A stretch of 55,777 nucleotides of DNA, from positions 1 to 55,777 of the forward strand of contig JADGEQ010000044.1 in the NCBI GenBank assembly GCA_016744295.1, read 5' to 3'. Below the pieces are notes generated by a model that was given only the letters and a program-made list of their open reading frames with translations, was not told the origin of the DNA and did no database searches. The DNA is from Desulfobacteraceae bacterium. GTDB taxonomy: Bacteria; Desulfobacterota; Desulfobacteria; Desulfobacterales; Desulfobacteraceae. Shown here in pieces: positions 8,694 to 17,728 of this stretch. Made by a program: the position numbers and the translations under genes. Within the stretch, counting starts at the first letter, position 1; every line of letters begins with the position of its first letter.

Positions 8694-11111
8694 TCATGCA
8701 CTCAATGTTTCAAAAAGTGCGTGTTCCAGTTCAGTCAGGGCCTTGGAATAGTTCTCCTGCCCACCAAAAATTTCCCGCCGGATTTGGGTTTTACTTCCCA
8801 ATCTGTCAAAGGGCGGAAGTTCCAGGACCTTGGGATCTTCAATGTCAGCTATGCCGTTGTTGGCGTACTTGTCTAAAAGAGCTTCCAGAACCTGCCGGGC
8901 CTGATCTCCATATTTCCCAAAGTAGTTTCGCTTTTTTACATGATTTACCCGCTCTTTTCGGGTGAGCGGTTTCTGATCAAATGCAATATGGGCCACCAGA
9001 TCAAAAAGGCCAAGCTTTTCCCCATTGGGAACAGTCTGCCTTAAGACATCAAGATCAACCCCCTTATCTCTCAATTCATCAATAATGGCCTGTTTCCGCT
9101 TTGCAGCGTTCCATCGGTTTAAAAATTTTTTCAGAGTTCCGAACTGCCCCTGTAATGTTTTTTGAATTTCCTGTTTCAGAAAGACCCGATAATCTTCGGT
9201 GATCAGTTTTCCGTCCGCATCAAGATATTGTTCCCGCCATACCCCTTGCCCGACCTCAACATCCTCCACCACATACCGGGATCTTTTTTCCTTTATTGGA
9301 CTGCCATCATCTTCACTCGGTTGATCATAGTCGTATGGATTATCGTTGAATGGGACTTCTTCTTCACTGCCGGGTTGAACAGGTTCATCTTCTGGAGGTA
9401 CGACAGGATCGTCCGGTTTTGGCTCATAAATAACCACCGGCTCACCATCAAAATCCGGGTCGGCAAAAAGCCGGGTTGCATTTTTAAAATCCATCACCGT
9501 GAAATAAAGCTTATGATAATCTTCACGAATACGGGTACCGCGCCCAATGATCTGTTTGAACTCAGTCATGGAATTGATATTCTGATCAAGTACAATGAGC
9601 TTGCACGTTTTTGCATCAACACCGGTGGTTAAAAGTTTGGAGGTGGTTGCAATCACAGGATAGGGCTCATCATTGTCGATAAAATAGGAGAGCTGGGCCT
9701 TCCCTTCTGTATCATCCCCGGTGATTCTCATCACATAACGCCGGTTGGTCGAAGCTTCCGGTATCAGCTTGACCAGGGACTGCCGCATGCGCTCGGCATG
9801 GTCCTGATCATCACAAAAGACAATGGTTTTAGACATGGGATCGGTGTTACTAAGGTATTCCCAAACCTTTGAAGCCACAAATTCGGTACGTTTTGTTAAA
9901 ATCATGCTGCGGTCAAAATCTCTGGTATTATACTGACGATGTTCAATAAGGTTGCCATATTTGTCAGTCTTGTCTTTTTCAGGTGTATAACCAAGGGCGT
10001 CCCTGTCTGTCACCACACGAATAACTTTATAAGGAGCCAGAAAACCGTCCTCAATCCCCTGTTTCAAGGTATAAGTATAAATCGGTGCTCCAAAATAGGT
10101 GCTGTTGGAGGTCTCTTTTGTCTCCTTGGGGGTCGCGGTCAATCCCAGGTGGGTGGCACTTGTAAAATAATCCAGAACTTCACGCCAGGCTGAATCTTCC
10201 GAAGCGCTGCCCCTATGACACTCATCAATCACCACCAGATCAAAAAAGTCCGACGGGAATTGCCGGTAAATCTGCTTCCACTCTTCATTGCCGGTAACGG
10301 CCTGATACAGGGCAAGGTATATTTCATAATTTTTTTTGACTTGCCGGTTGGTGATTTTGTGCATTACCTCACCAAAGGGCGAAAAATCCTGGTGCATGGT
10401 TTGGTCGATAAGAATATTGCGGTCTGCAAGAAAAAGAATCCGTTTTTTTCGTTTCGCCTTCCACAGACGCCAGATGATTTGAAACGCTGTGTAGGTCTTA
10501 CCTGTTCCGGTTGCCATAACCAGCAGCACCCGTTCCTCTCCGCTGGCAATGGACTCAATGGTCCGATTAATGGCAACCCGCTGGTAATACCGGGGTGCCT
10601 TACCGGAACCGTCACTGTGATAGGGCTGCTCCACCAGCTTTACCGAATTTTCCTGTTCAAGCCCCTTCCATTTTCTGTACACAGGCCAGAGGTCGGAAAT
10701 TTTTGGAAATTCATCAATGCTTAATTCCCGTTCAACAGGTTGAGTCAACCCGGTGCGGTCGTGAAGTAAAAACCCATCCCCATTAGAGCTAATGGCAAAG
10801 GGGGCATCCAGCATTTCCGCATAAACAAGCGCTTGCTGCATCCCATGTCCCACGGCAAATCGATTATGCTTGGCTTCCACCACAGCAACCGGAACATTGG
10901 GGCGTGCATAAATCACATAATCTGCACGTTTCGGTCCCCCTTTGGCGTCAGGATTTCTAACCCGGGACGCCAAATTGCCCCGAACCATGACCCTGCCATC
11001 GGTCAGTTTGACTTCTTCTCTAAACTGGGACTGCTTCCAGCCTGCTCGCTCTATGGCCGGGGTGATAAACTTTGTACAAATGTCACGTTCACTGAGTTCT
11101 CTTTTATCCAT
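8694..11111 (-). CDS. hsdR: Type I restriction endonuclease subunit R
   Basis: HsdR is the ATP-driven translocase and nuclease of the type I complex. The 805-residue protein begins with an HSDR_N nuclease domain (RADYVIY and VVEAK supply the D and ExK of the PD-(D/E)XK site). A superfamily 2 helicase follows: Walker A MATGTGKTYTAF, DECH box VVIDECHRGSA, and GLTATPKET. The length and C-terminus match EcoEI-type subunits. The frame extends upstream to 11147, but the ATG at 11111 gives MDKRELSERDICTKFITP, the conserved family N-terminus, and is preferred. It is the first gene of hsdR-hsdM-hsdS-AlbA_2. Confidence 0.93.
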   Translation of the reverse strand: MDKRELSERDICTKFITPAIERAGWKQSQFREEVKLTDGRVMVRGNLASRVRNPDAKGGPKRADYVIYARPNVPVAVVEAKHNRFAVGHGMQQALVYAEMLDAPFAISSNGDGFLLHDRTGLTQPVERELSIDEFPKISDLWPVYRKWKGLEQENSVKLVEQPYHSDGSGKAPRYYQRVAINRTIESIASGEERVLLVMATGTGKTYTAFQIIWRLWKAKRKKRILFLADRNILIDQTMHQDFSPFGEVMHKITNRQVKKNYEIYLALYQAVTGNEEWKQIYRQFPSDFFDLVVIDECHRGSASEDSAWREVLDYFTSATHLGLTATPKETKETSNSTYFGAPIYTYTLKQGIEDGFLAPYKVIRVVTDRDALGYTPEKDKTDKYGNLIEHRQYNTRDFDRSMILTKRTEFVASKVWEYLSNTDPMSKTIVFCDDQDHAERMRQSLVKLIPEASTNRRYVMRITGDDTEGKAQLSYFIDNDEPYPVIATTSKLLTTGVDAKTCKLIVLDQNINSMTEFKQIIGRGTRIREDYHKLYFTVMDFKNATRLFADPDFDGEPVVIYEPKPDDPVVPPEDEPVQPGSEEEVPFNDNPYDYDQPSEDDGSPIKEKRSRYVVEDVEVGQGVWREQYLDADGKLITEDYRVFLKQEIQKTLQGQFGTLKKFLNRWNAAKRKQAIIDELRDKGVDLDVLRQTVPNGEKLGLFDLVAHIAFDQKPLTRKERVNHVKKRNYFGKYGDQARQVLEALLDKYANNGIADIEDPKVLELPPFDRLGSKTQIRREIFGGQENYSKALTELEHALFETLSA

Positions 11112-11454
11112 ATGCCTGGTTTCCCGTAACGAAATAAGGCCATGCAACTGGCATTGGGTTCAAACTGATCTCACATATTTTTTTACCTCTCCTGTCTTCC
11201 AATGGCGGCAAACGAGAATGTGTATAATTTGATAAACATTCAAAATGTGAGGAAATTGTGTCTGATTGACCGCAGTTGGAACCTTCTAAGGAGACTTCTA
11301 TTTTCATGATAACCTTTAGAACATAAAACGCCCACTATGAAAAGAGAAAGTTTGATGACATGGGCCAGTGCACTTTCAAGGGGAGCCGGTAATCCACGAT
11401 CCACAACATCCCGCCAATGGTCAGTAGCACCATGGCGCAATACAGGCGTGGTGA

Positions 11455-11488
11455 GCCTTGAGGTGTTCAATCTGGATCACCTCAAGGC
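11455..11488. repeat. 11-bp inverted repeat with 12-nt loop
   Basis: GCCTTGAGGTG (11455-11465) and CACCTCAAGGC (11478-11488) are perfect reverse complements. No T run follows on either strand, so it is not a standard terminator. It could be a protein-binding dyad or a remnant of a mobile element. Confidence 0.6.
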
Positions 11489-11791
11489 TTCCCTTGACTG
11501 GCGAGGGTTTTAAAACTTTGTGTATCTACGGCTGTCGAACATTAGTTTATGTATGCCTTTTTTGAACCTGGAGCATTTGAAAAAAACTCCCCAAAGCCCT
11601 TAACCAGTGCATGTGCAAACCTTGATATCATTCATAATAACCACAAATTGGTAGTGATATCCATATCAAATTTAAAAAATTCTAACTGGATAATAGTAAA
11701 ATTATTTTATTATCCGAATTGGATATCACACTGAGAACTCAGAAACTCCCCGGACCATACTTGTAACTGCTCGTTTTCTTAATTTTTTTAG

Positions 11792-11977
11792 ACATATGGT
11801 GTCCTCAAATACGTTGATCCGACAAGCAACAAGAATGAGGCAGTCCACTTATTTGGAGCATAAAACTTCCTGGTCGAAATTTGTCCAGAGGAAGATTATG
11901 ACATCGATAAGGTTATAAAATTTGCACGGATCATATGGGGGGAGGGCTTTTTGACGGGTGCCTGTGATGAACGATAG
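11792..11977 (+). pseudogene. Possible remnant of a protein-coding gene
   Basis: A plus-strand frame reads like protein (YVDPTSNKNEAVHLFGA, then FLVEICPEEDYDIDKV, IIWGEGFL) but is interrupted by an in-frame TAA at 11861-11863, has a stop just upstream and no start codon. The IWGEGFL stretch is reminiscent of some methyltransferase N-termini, but this is a weak impression. The stop codon is TAA, so recoding is unlikely. Confidence 0.3.
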
Positions 11978-11991
11978 TATCCAGGCAGCGG

Positions 11992-12114
11992 CAGGGTGAA
12001 GGGACAGAGCGGCGTTAAATGATCGGATCACCAGGACGGTATAAGATTCGGTCATTTCCGCTTCCCTTCCGCTCAGGACGAGCGGAAGGGATTTAGCGGC
12101 GTTCCTTCACCCTG
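11992..12114. repeat. Nested inverted repeats (long foldable element)
   Basis: An inner perfect 12-bp hairpin (TCCCTTCCGCTC at 12063-12074, GAGCGGAAGGGA at 12080-12091, 5-nt loop) is enclosed by an outer 11-bp pair (CAGGGTGAAGG at 11992-12002 and its complement at 12104-12114). No gene lies within it. It could be a miniature inverted-repeat element or a structured RNA; no T run marks it as a terminator. Confidence 0.6.
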
Positions 12115-12368
12115 ACGGTGCCGGGTAAAGGGATAGTCATTGGAAACAAATGAACTCACCGGAAATTGTTTGTCAGTTCACATGAATGTAAGCCTTGCCC
12201 CATTTGGATTTACTTTATATACTGAGAACCGATATATGCTGAAAACCAAATCATCCATGGGATATGACAAAATACCACATGAAAGTTTACCATTGAATCG
12301 TTAGATGGATGGCTACAATAGTGACCATTTTTTATTTTGAACAATAGCAAAAAGGCAAGAGGTGGCAA

Positions 12369-13778
12369 ATGAAAAGACAACCGACCCCCATCAAATTAAA
12401 TGAAATAGGCCCTCGGATTGCACACCACCTGGGCGGTCTGGATAATATCAATTGCTACATCGGATCCAATGCAGCCACACCCACCGCAAGCATTGAGGCT
12501 TTGACCAAATATATCAAAAACGACACAGGACAACTTCCCTTTATGAAGATGATTCATATTTTGCTTCATGGGAATGTTCCTTATGTGGAAGAAGGACTCC
12601 AGGACCGGATAAAGGCCTATTCCATCTTTTCCGGGGGAGATGTCAGAAAGGCCGCCGATGAAGGCCGTGCCTATTACCTGCCCTGTACCCTGGGAAATAT
12701 GGACCGGCTCATTGGAAAAGGATGCGGATATGCAGTAGATCTTGTGATCATGAAAGTAAGAAGAAATGAGCAAACCGGAGAATACAGTTTGGGGCTTTCA
12801 GTGGATGCCATCCATGCCGCCCTTGAAACCGCCACCCTTGTGATTGCAGAATTAGACCCGTCCATGCCCTTTACCCAGGGACAGAGCGTCATTTCCAGTC
12901 AGGATATTGATTATATCATCGAAGATGGGATCAAAGAGGTTTATACCTTTGATTCACCGGATTTTGAAAATCTCCCCAATGCAGAACGCCGAATCGGGGA
13001 GATGATCACCGAACACTTTCTGGATGACGGCATGACCCTCCAGGTCGGCCTTGGCAAAATCCCCGATGCTGTTGTGGGAATTATCGCCACCTCGGGCCAC
13101 AGAGAGTTGGGTGTCCAGACAGAACTTTACGGGGATGGTTTGATGTATCTGCAAAAAAAAGGGATCATCACCAACAAGGCAAAAAAAATCAATACCGGTT
13201 ACAGCACCACCAGCCTGATCATGGGATCTAAAGAATTATATGACTATGTGGATATGCGGTCCCAGGTACAAATGCGCCCCTGCATGTATACCAATTCGGC
13301 CATCAAAGTTCAGGCCTGCAGCCCCTTTCTTTCTGTCAACACAGCAATTGGCGTGGATTTAAGCGGCAATGTCTGGGCAGATTTCATCGACCCGCTGCGG
13401 TATTACGGCGGCGTGGGCGGACAACCCGATTTTGTAAGAGCCCTGAGTCATAAAAAATACGGCACCCCCGTCATTGCCATGAAAAGCCTTACCAATAAAG
13501 GTGCATCAAAAATTGTTCCGGCCTGCCCCTCGGGCATCACCCTGACGGCATCTGCCTATGACGGAGTTGTCATCGTGACCGAATACGGGGTTGCCGATCT
13601 CAGGGATCTGCCCACGGGCTTTAAGGGCCTTGCCATTGCCAGCATCTCCCACCCGGATCACAGGGAACAACTGTTAAAAACCATCTATGATGATCCGAGG
13701 ATGACCAAACCCAAGGGATTTTCCCTGGATAAAATTCCGCCAGGCGTCACCATGTACAACGGAAAGGTTAGAATTTGA
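12369..13778 (+). CDS. Acetyl-CoA hydrolase/CoA-transferase family protein
   Basis: This 469-residue protein belongs to the acetyl-CoA hydrolase/transferase family (4-hydroxybutyrate or butyrate CoA-transferase type), which moves CoA between short-chain acyl-CoAs and free acids. It contains GLSVDAIHAALETATLVIAELDP and GMTLQVGLGKIPDAV. The catalytic glutamate is at E252 in GVQTELYGDG. The late region TEYGVADLRDLPTGFKGLAIASISHPDHRE is typical. The ATG is preceded by AGAGGTGGCAA. It is followed 108 bp later by a second family member, so the two may act on related substrates. The exact acyl substrate cannot be assigned. Confidence 0.85.
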   Translation: MKRQPTPIKLNEIGPRIAHHLGGLDNINCYIGSNAATPTASIEALTKYIKNDTGQLPFMKMIHILLHGNVPYVEEGLQDRIKAYSIFSGGDVRKAADEGRAYYLPCTLGNMDRLIGKGCGYAVDLVIMKVRRNEQTGEYSLGLSVDAIHAALETATLVIAELDPSMPFTQGQSVISSQDIDYIIEDGIKEVYTFDSPDFENLPNAERRIGEMITEHFLDDGMTLQVGLGKIPDAVVGIIATSGHRELGVQTELYGDGLMYLQKKGIITNKAKKINTGYSTTSLIMGSKELYDYVDMRSQVQMRPCMYTNSAIKVQACSPFLSVNTAIGVDLSGNVWADFIDPLRYYGGVGGQPDFVRALSHKKYGTPVIAMKSLTNKGASKIVPACPSGITLTASAYDGVVIVTEYGVADLRDLPTGFKGLAIASISHPDHREQLLKTIYDDPRMTKPKGFSLDKIPPGVTMYNGKVRI

Positions 13779-13886
13779 CCCGCAAAAAACACATAGCCTG
13801 TTTTTCCTGTACATTCAGATAAATATATTTAATACTTAGCCCGTTTTAGATCCATTTAAAAAAATGCAGGCTCAGGAGAATGATTC

Positions 13887-15740
13887 ATGAATTTAAGGGA
13901 GACATGTCCGGGAAAGCTTCTCACCCCTGAAGAAAGCGTCAAAAAAATTGGTAACGGCAGCAGGGTATTTATCGGAACCGGTTGCGGTGAACCCCAGCAC
14001 CTGATAAAAGCCATGGTCGAAGATTTGAGTATCCAGGACATTATTATTTATCAAATGCTGTCTTCTACCCTGTCCAACTATGTGAATGATGCAAACTTTC
14101 TATCCCGGTTTTCCATTAAGCTCTTTTTTATCTCTGTTCGCATGCGGCAGTCGGCCTTTGAAGGAAAAATTGATTATATACCGGTCTACCTGTCCCAGAT
14201 TCCAAAAATATTTGAAAATCATGAAATCGGTCTGGATGTGGCCCTGATCCAGGTCTGTCCCCCGGACAAGCATGGATATTGCTCCCTGGGTATTTCCGTG
14301 GACATCACCCTTTCCGGAATGAAAAATGCCGATCTTGTCATTGCCCAGGTCAATCCCCAAATGCCCAGAACCTGGGGAGACTCCGTGGTTCACATTGATG
14401 AAATCGATTTTCTGGTCGAATATGAAGAACCCCTTTTAGAATCCCTGCCGGAAACAAAGAACCAGCAGGTGGTGGAACGAATCGGCCACTATGTCAATAT
14501 GCTGGTGGATGACGGATCCACCCTTCAGATAGGGTTTGGTCATCTGCCCGATGCTATCCTGCCCTGTCTTTCCGGCAAAAAAAATCTGGGAATCCACACC
14601 CAGGTTATCACCGACGGCCTGTTACCTTTGTTTAAAAATAAGGCCATTACCAATCAAAAGAAAAATTATCTGCCCGACCGGGTGGTGGCAAGCCTGTGCA
14701 TGGGCTCCAAAGCGTTGTATGAATATGTGGACAACAACCCAAAATTCTATTTTAAATCTTCGGATTTTGTCAACGACCCCAATGTGATTGCCAAAAACGA
14801 CAATTTTATTTCCATCAGTTCTGCCCTGGAAGTGGATCTCACCGGCCAGGTCTGCACCGACTCAAAAGGATACCTCTTTTACTCCGGCATTGGGGATCAG
14901 GTGGATTTTATCCGAGGATCTTCCATGTCCAAGGGGGGATTCTCCATTATCATCATCCCCTCAACAGCCCAGGATGGCTCCATCTCCCGCATTGTACCCC
15001 ATTTAAGCGAAGGGGCCGGCGTGGCAACCACCAGGGGAGATATTGACATCATTGTAACAGAATACGGAATTGCTGAAATGGGACGGAAAAGCATTTATCA
15101 GCGGGTGATGGAACTGGCCCAGATTGCCCACCCCAAATTTCGCAAAGAACTGATCCGCCAGGCAAAAAAGAGACATTATATCTTCCCGGACCAGATGCCC
15201 CCCACCAGCCAGGATCTTATGTTTTTAGACTCCTATAATTATTCCATGAAATTGAGCAATGGAAAGGGGATCGAATTCAGACCGCTTTTGCCCTCGGATG
15301 AGTTTGAATCCCGCCATTTTTTCTATTCCCTTCAGGAAGATTCCATCTATTATCGCTTTTTTAACAAACGCAAGGTATTCTCCAGAAAAATGCTTCAGCA
15401 GCAATGGGCAGAGGTGGATTACAGGCGAAACATGACCCTTATCGGCCTGATGCAGTTGGGTAAGCGCAAACAGATTGTGGCCATCGGATCCTACGCCGAT
15501 CTGGGCAACGATTCAGCGGAAGTGGCCTTTCTGGTAAAAGAAAACCTCCATGGCATGGGCATTGGCAGTTTTCTTCTGGAATCCTTAGAAACCATTGCCA
15601 AGGAGAACAACTACAAGCAATTCATAGCCACTGTTCTGGCGGAAAACCGAAAAATGCTCAATGTTTTCCAAAAAAGATACCCCCGAGCAAACTTTACCAG
15701 GGGCGGCAGTGAGGTGGAAGTGGAGATGCCCTTTTCCTGA
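13887..15740 (+). CDS. CoA-transferase family protein fused to GNAT acetyltransferase
   Basis: The first 440 or so residues form an acetyl-CoA hydrolase/transferase domain (LGISVDITLSGMKNADLVIAQ, STLQIGFGHLPDAI, VTEYGIAEMGRKS). From about residue 460 to 617 there is a GNAT domain (VAFLVKENLHGMGIGSFLLESL, with the acetyl-CoA loop residues in HGMGIGSFL). Fusions of these two domains occur in deltaproteobacteria. Where its neighbour has the catalytic glutamate, this protein has Q239 (GIHTQVITDG), so CoA transfer may be lost or altered. The GNAT domain could acylate proteins such as the acyl-CoA synthetase encoded next door, but that is inference. Confidence 0.85.
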   Translation: MNLRETCPGKLLTPEESVKKIGNGSRVFIGTGCGEPQHLIKAMVEDLSIQDIIIYQMLSSTLSNYVNDANFLSRFSIKLFFISVRMRQSAFEGKIDYIPVYLSQIPKIFENHEIGLDVALIQVCPPDKHGYCSLGISVDITLSGMKNADLVIAQVNPQMPRTWGDSVVHIDEIDFLVEYEEPLLESLPETKNQQVVERIGHYVNMLVDDGSTLQIGFGHLPDAILPCLSGKKNLGIHTQVITDGLLPLFKNKAITNQKKNYLPDRVVASLCMGSKALYEYVDNNPKFYFKSSDFVNDPNVIAKNDNFISISSALEVDLTGQVCTDSKGYLFYSGIGDQVDFIRGSSMSKGGFSIIIIPSTAQDGSISRIVPHLSEGAGVATTRGDIDIIVTEYGIAEMGRKSIYQRVMELAQIAHPKFRKELIRQAKKRHYIFPDQMPPTSQDLMFLDSYNYSMKLSNGKGIEFRPLLPSDEFESRHFFYSLQEDSIYYRFFNKRKVFSRKMLQQQWAEVDYRRNMTLIGLMQLGKRKQIVAIGSYADLGNDSAEVAFLVKENLHGMGIGSFLLESLETIAKENNYKQFIATVLAENRKMLNVFQKRYPRANFTRGGSEVEVEMPFS

Positions 15741-15818
15741 TCTGTATGGAAAGGCAAATCAGAAAAAGAACAAATTTTAAAAAAAGCGGGGTCAGAAAAA
15801 AAACGATCCGGGAAAAAA

Positions 15819-17582
15819 CTATTTTTTGTTTTTTGAACTCAACTCGGGGAAATCCCAATAACAATATTCTTTCATCCCGTCTGTGATGTCAGGTTCATCT
15901 TTATTCACCATCATTTCACGAAGTTCGATGCGTCGGATCTTGCCACTGATGGTCTTGGGCACCTCGGTGACAAATTCAATGATTCTGGGGATCTTGAACT
16001 TGGCCAGAATGTTCATGGTATGCTTGAACAACTCCAGGGCCAGTTCCCTGTTTCCTTCATAGGTGGGGTTTAAGATTACATAGGCTTTGACCAGCTGATA
16101 CCGGTTTGGATCAGGTGCTCCCACAACTGCAGCCTCGGCAACACATGGATGCTCCACCAGGGCACTTTCCACTTCAAAGGGCCCGATGCGGTAATCCGAT
16201 GATTTGATCACATCATCGGCCCGTCCCACAAACCACCAATAACCGTCGACATCAAAGGAGGCCCGGTCTCCGGTATAATAAAAATTATCCACAAACACAG
16301 ACCCCATTTTTTCCGGATTACCGATATATTCGGAAAAAAGGCCAATGGGCCGCCAATTCTCCAATTTAATTACAATATGCCCTACCTGATCCGGCCGGGT
16401 AATCTCATTGCCTTCATCATCGGCCAGGGCCACATCATACATAAAAGAGGGGTTTCCAAAGGAACCGGACCGCATTTTACCTGCCATCCAGGGAGGATTT
16501 CCAATCATGGCGGTGGATTCAGTCTGGCCGTAAAAATCTCTGATTTCGGTGCCGGTATGATTTTTCCACCGGGTAATCACTTCAGGATTCAGGGGTTCGC
16601 CTGCACTGATGGACTGTCGAAGGCTTGAAAGGTCAAAGGACTCCAGATTCATGTTCACAAACATACGCCAGGCCGTTGGCGGGCCGCAAAAAGTTGTGAC
16701 ACAATTTCGGGACAGGGCCTCCAGATATTGCTCACCATCCAATACGGAAAAACGGAATCCCGCGGCTGTTGCCCCCACATTAAAGGGAACAAAAAAACTG
16801 GACCATGCCCATTTTGCCCATCCGGGGGCACTCAAATTATGGTGAATATCGTCTGGTTTTACCCCGATCATGATGGTGGTGGAAAGATGACCTACAGGAT
16901 AGGAAACAGCCGTGTGTCCCACCCTTTTAGGGAGCCCTGTTGTGCCGGAAGTAAAAAAGCAGAACAGGGTTTCATCGGCTGCTGTGTCGGCGGCATCTGC
17001 ATCGGTTGATTCCTTTTGAACCTCTTCATAGGAGATCCAGCCCTCTTTTTTACCCAGGACCAATTTCACCAGAGGCTGAATCCCAGTTTCCATTGCTGCC
17101 TGGTCAACCAAATCAGCCGAGGCTTCATCTGCCATGACCACATCGGGCCGGTAGGTTTCAAATCGAAATTCAAGTTCCCTGGAGGTCATGGTGGTGGCTG
17201 TGGGTACGGTAACGATACCACCCTTGATACAGCCAAGACTTGCAAACCAGGTTTCCGGGAGAATCGGACACATCATGTACATATTATTTTTATGACCAAT
17301 CCCTTGTTTGGCCAAAAAATTAACCAATTGATTGGCCCGTTGTAAAAGCTGGACATAAGAAAAGCGCTTGGTCTCAAGGGTATGGACATCATCCCAGATC
17401 AGAGCTGTTTTGTCAGGAGTTTCTTTTACGTGGAAGTCTTCAAAAATTTCCTTGGCCCAGTTAAACTGCGGCGGAAGTGTCATGGCATTCAATCGTTCAA
17501 AAAATATCTTTGCCTTTTCTTCCTTCTCCGAATTGTCCGGCATCTGGTTGATCTGGATGACTTCTCTGTAAAGCTCTTTCAT
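15819..17582 (-). CDS. AMP-forming acyl-CoA synthetase
   Basis: The protein (587 residues from this start) adenylates a carboxylic acid and transfers it to CoA. Visible ANL-superfamily motifs are the P-loop FFTSGTTGLPKRVGHT, YGQTESTAMIG, GRADDVIKSSDYRIGPFEVE and the C-terminal PKTISGKIRR, whose lysine is the usual acylation-sensitive residue. It most resembles medium-chain acyl-CoA or acetyl-CoA-like synthetases, and the substrate is uncertain. The frame extends to a TTG at 17633, but the ATG at 17582, with AAGGAG upstream, is a better start. It converges with the CoA-transferase/GNAT gene, which fits a shared role in acid activation. Confidence 0.85.
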   Translation of the reverse strand: MKELYREVIQINQMPDNSEKEEKAKIFFERLNAMTLPPQFNWAKEIFEDFHVKETPDKTALIWDDVHTLETKRFSYVQLLQRANQLVNFLAKQGIGHKNNMYMMCPILPETWFASLGCIKGGIVTVPTATTMTSRELEFRFETYRPDVVMADEASADLVDQAAMETGIQPLVKLVLGKKEGWISYEEVQKESTDADAADTAADETLFCFFTSGTTGLPKRVGHTAVSYPVGHLSTTIMIGVKPDDIHHNLSAPGWAKWAWSSFFVPFNVGATAAGFRFSVLDGEQYLEALSRNCVTTFCGPPTAWRMFVNMNLESFDLSSLRQSISAGEPLNPEVITRWKNHTGTEIRDFYGQTESTAMIGNPPWMAGKMRSGSFGNPSFMYDVALADDEGNEITRPDQVGHIVIKLENWRPIGLFSEYIGNPEKMGSVFVDNFYYTGDRASFDVDGYWWFVGRADDVIKSSDYRIGPFEVESALVEHPCVAEAAVVGAPDPNRYQLVKAYVILNPTYEGNRELALELFKHTMNILAKFKIPRIIEFVTEVPKTISGKIRRIELREMMVNKDEPDITDGMKEYCYWDFPELSSKNKK

Positions 17583-17728
17583 ACCGTTGAAACACTCCTT
17601 GCAATCCACATTAATGTTATGAGCTGAGACCAAAAATATTGACTCTATAATTTATCGTTCTTATATTTGTCAAAGTTTTTTTAATTTTTTTAAGGATTTT
17701 CAATATCTGCACAGGTAAACATCACCCC

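Larger units (their letters stand above)
11112..12368. other. Gene-poor spacer between defence island and CoA genes
   Basis: This stretch of about 1.25 kb has no convincing intact gene. It holds an 11-bp inverted repeat at 11455-11488, a possible gene remnant at 11792-11977 and a nested inverted-repeat structure at 11992-12114. The last bases before 12369 carry a good ribosome-binding site (AGAGGTGG) for the CoA-transferase gene. A 58-codon plus-strand frame ending at 11511 has no ribosome-binding site and is not called. Confidence 0.5.

Noticed and set aside
11240..11470. 76-codon minus-strand frame
   Set aside because: No ribosome-binding site or motif, and it overlaps the dyad at 11455-11488; probably chance.
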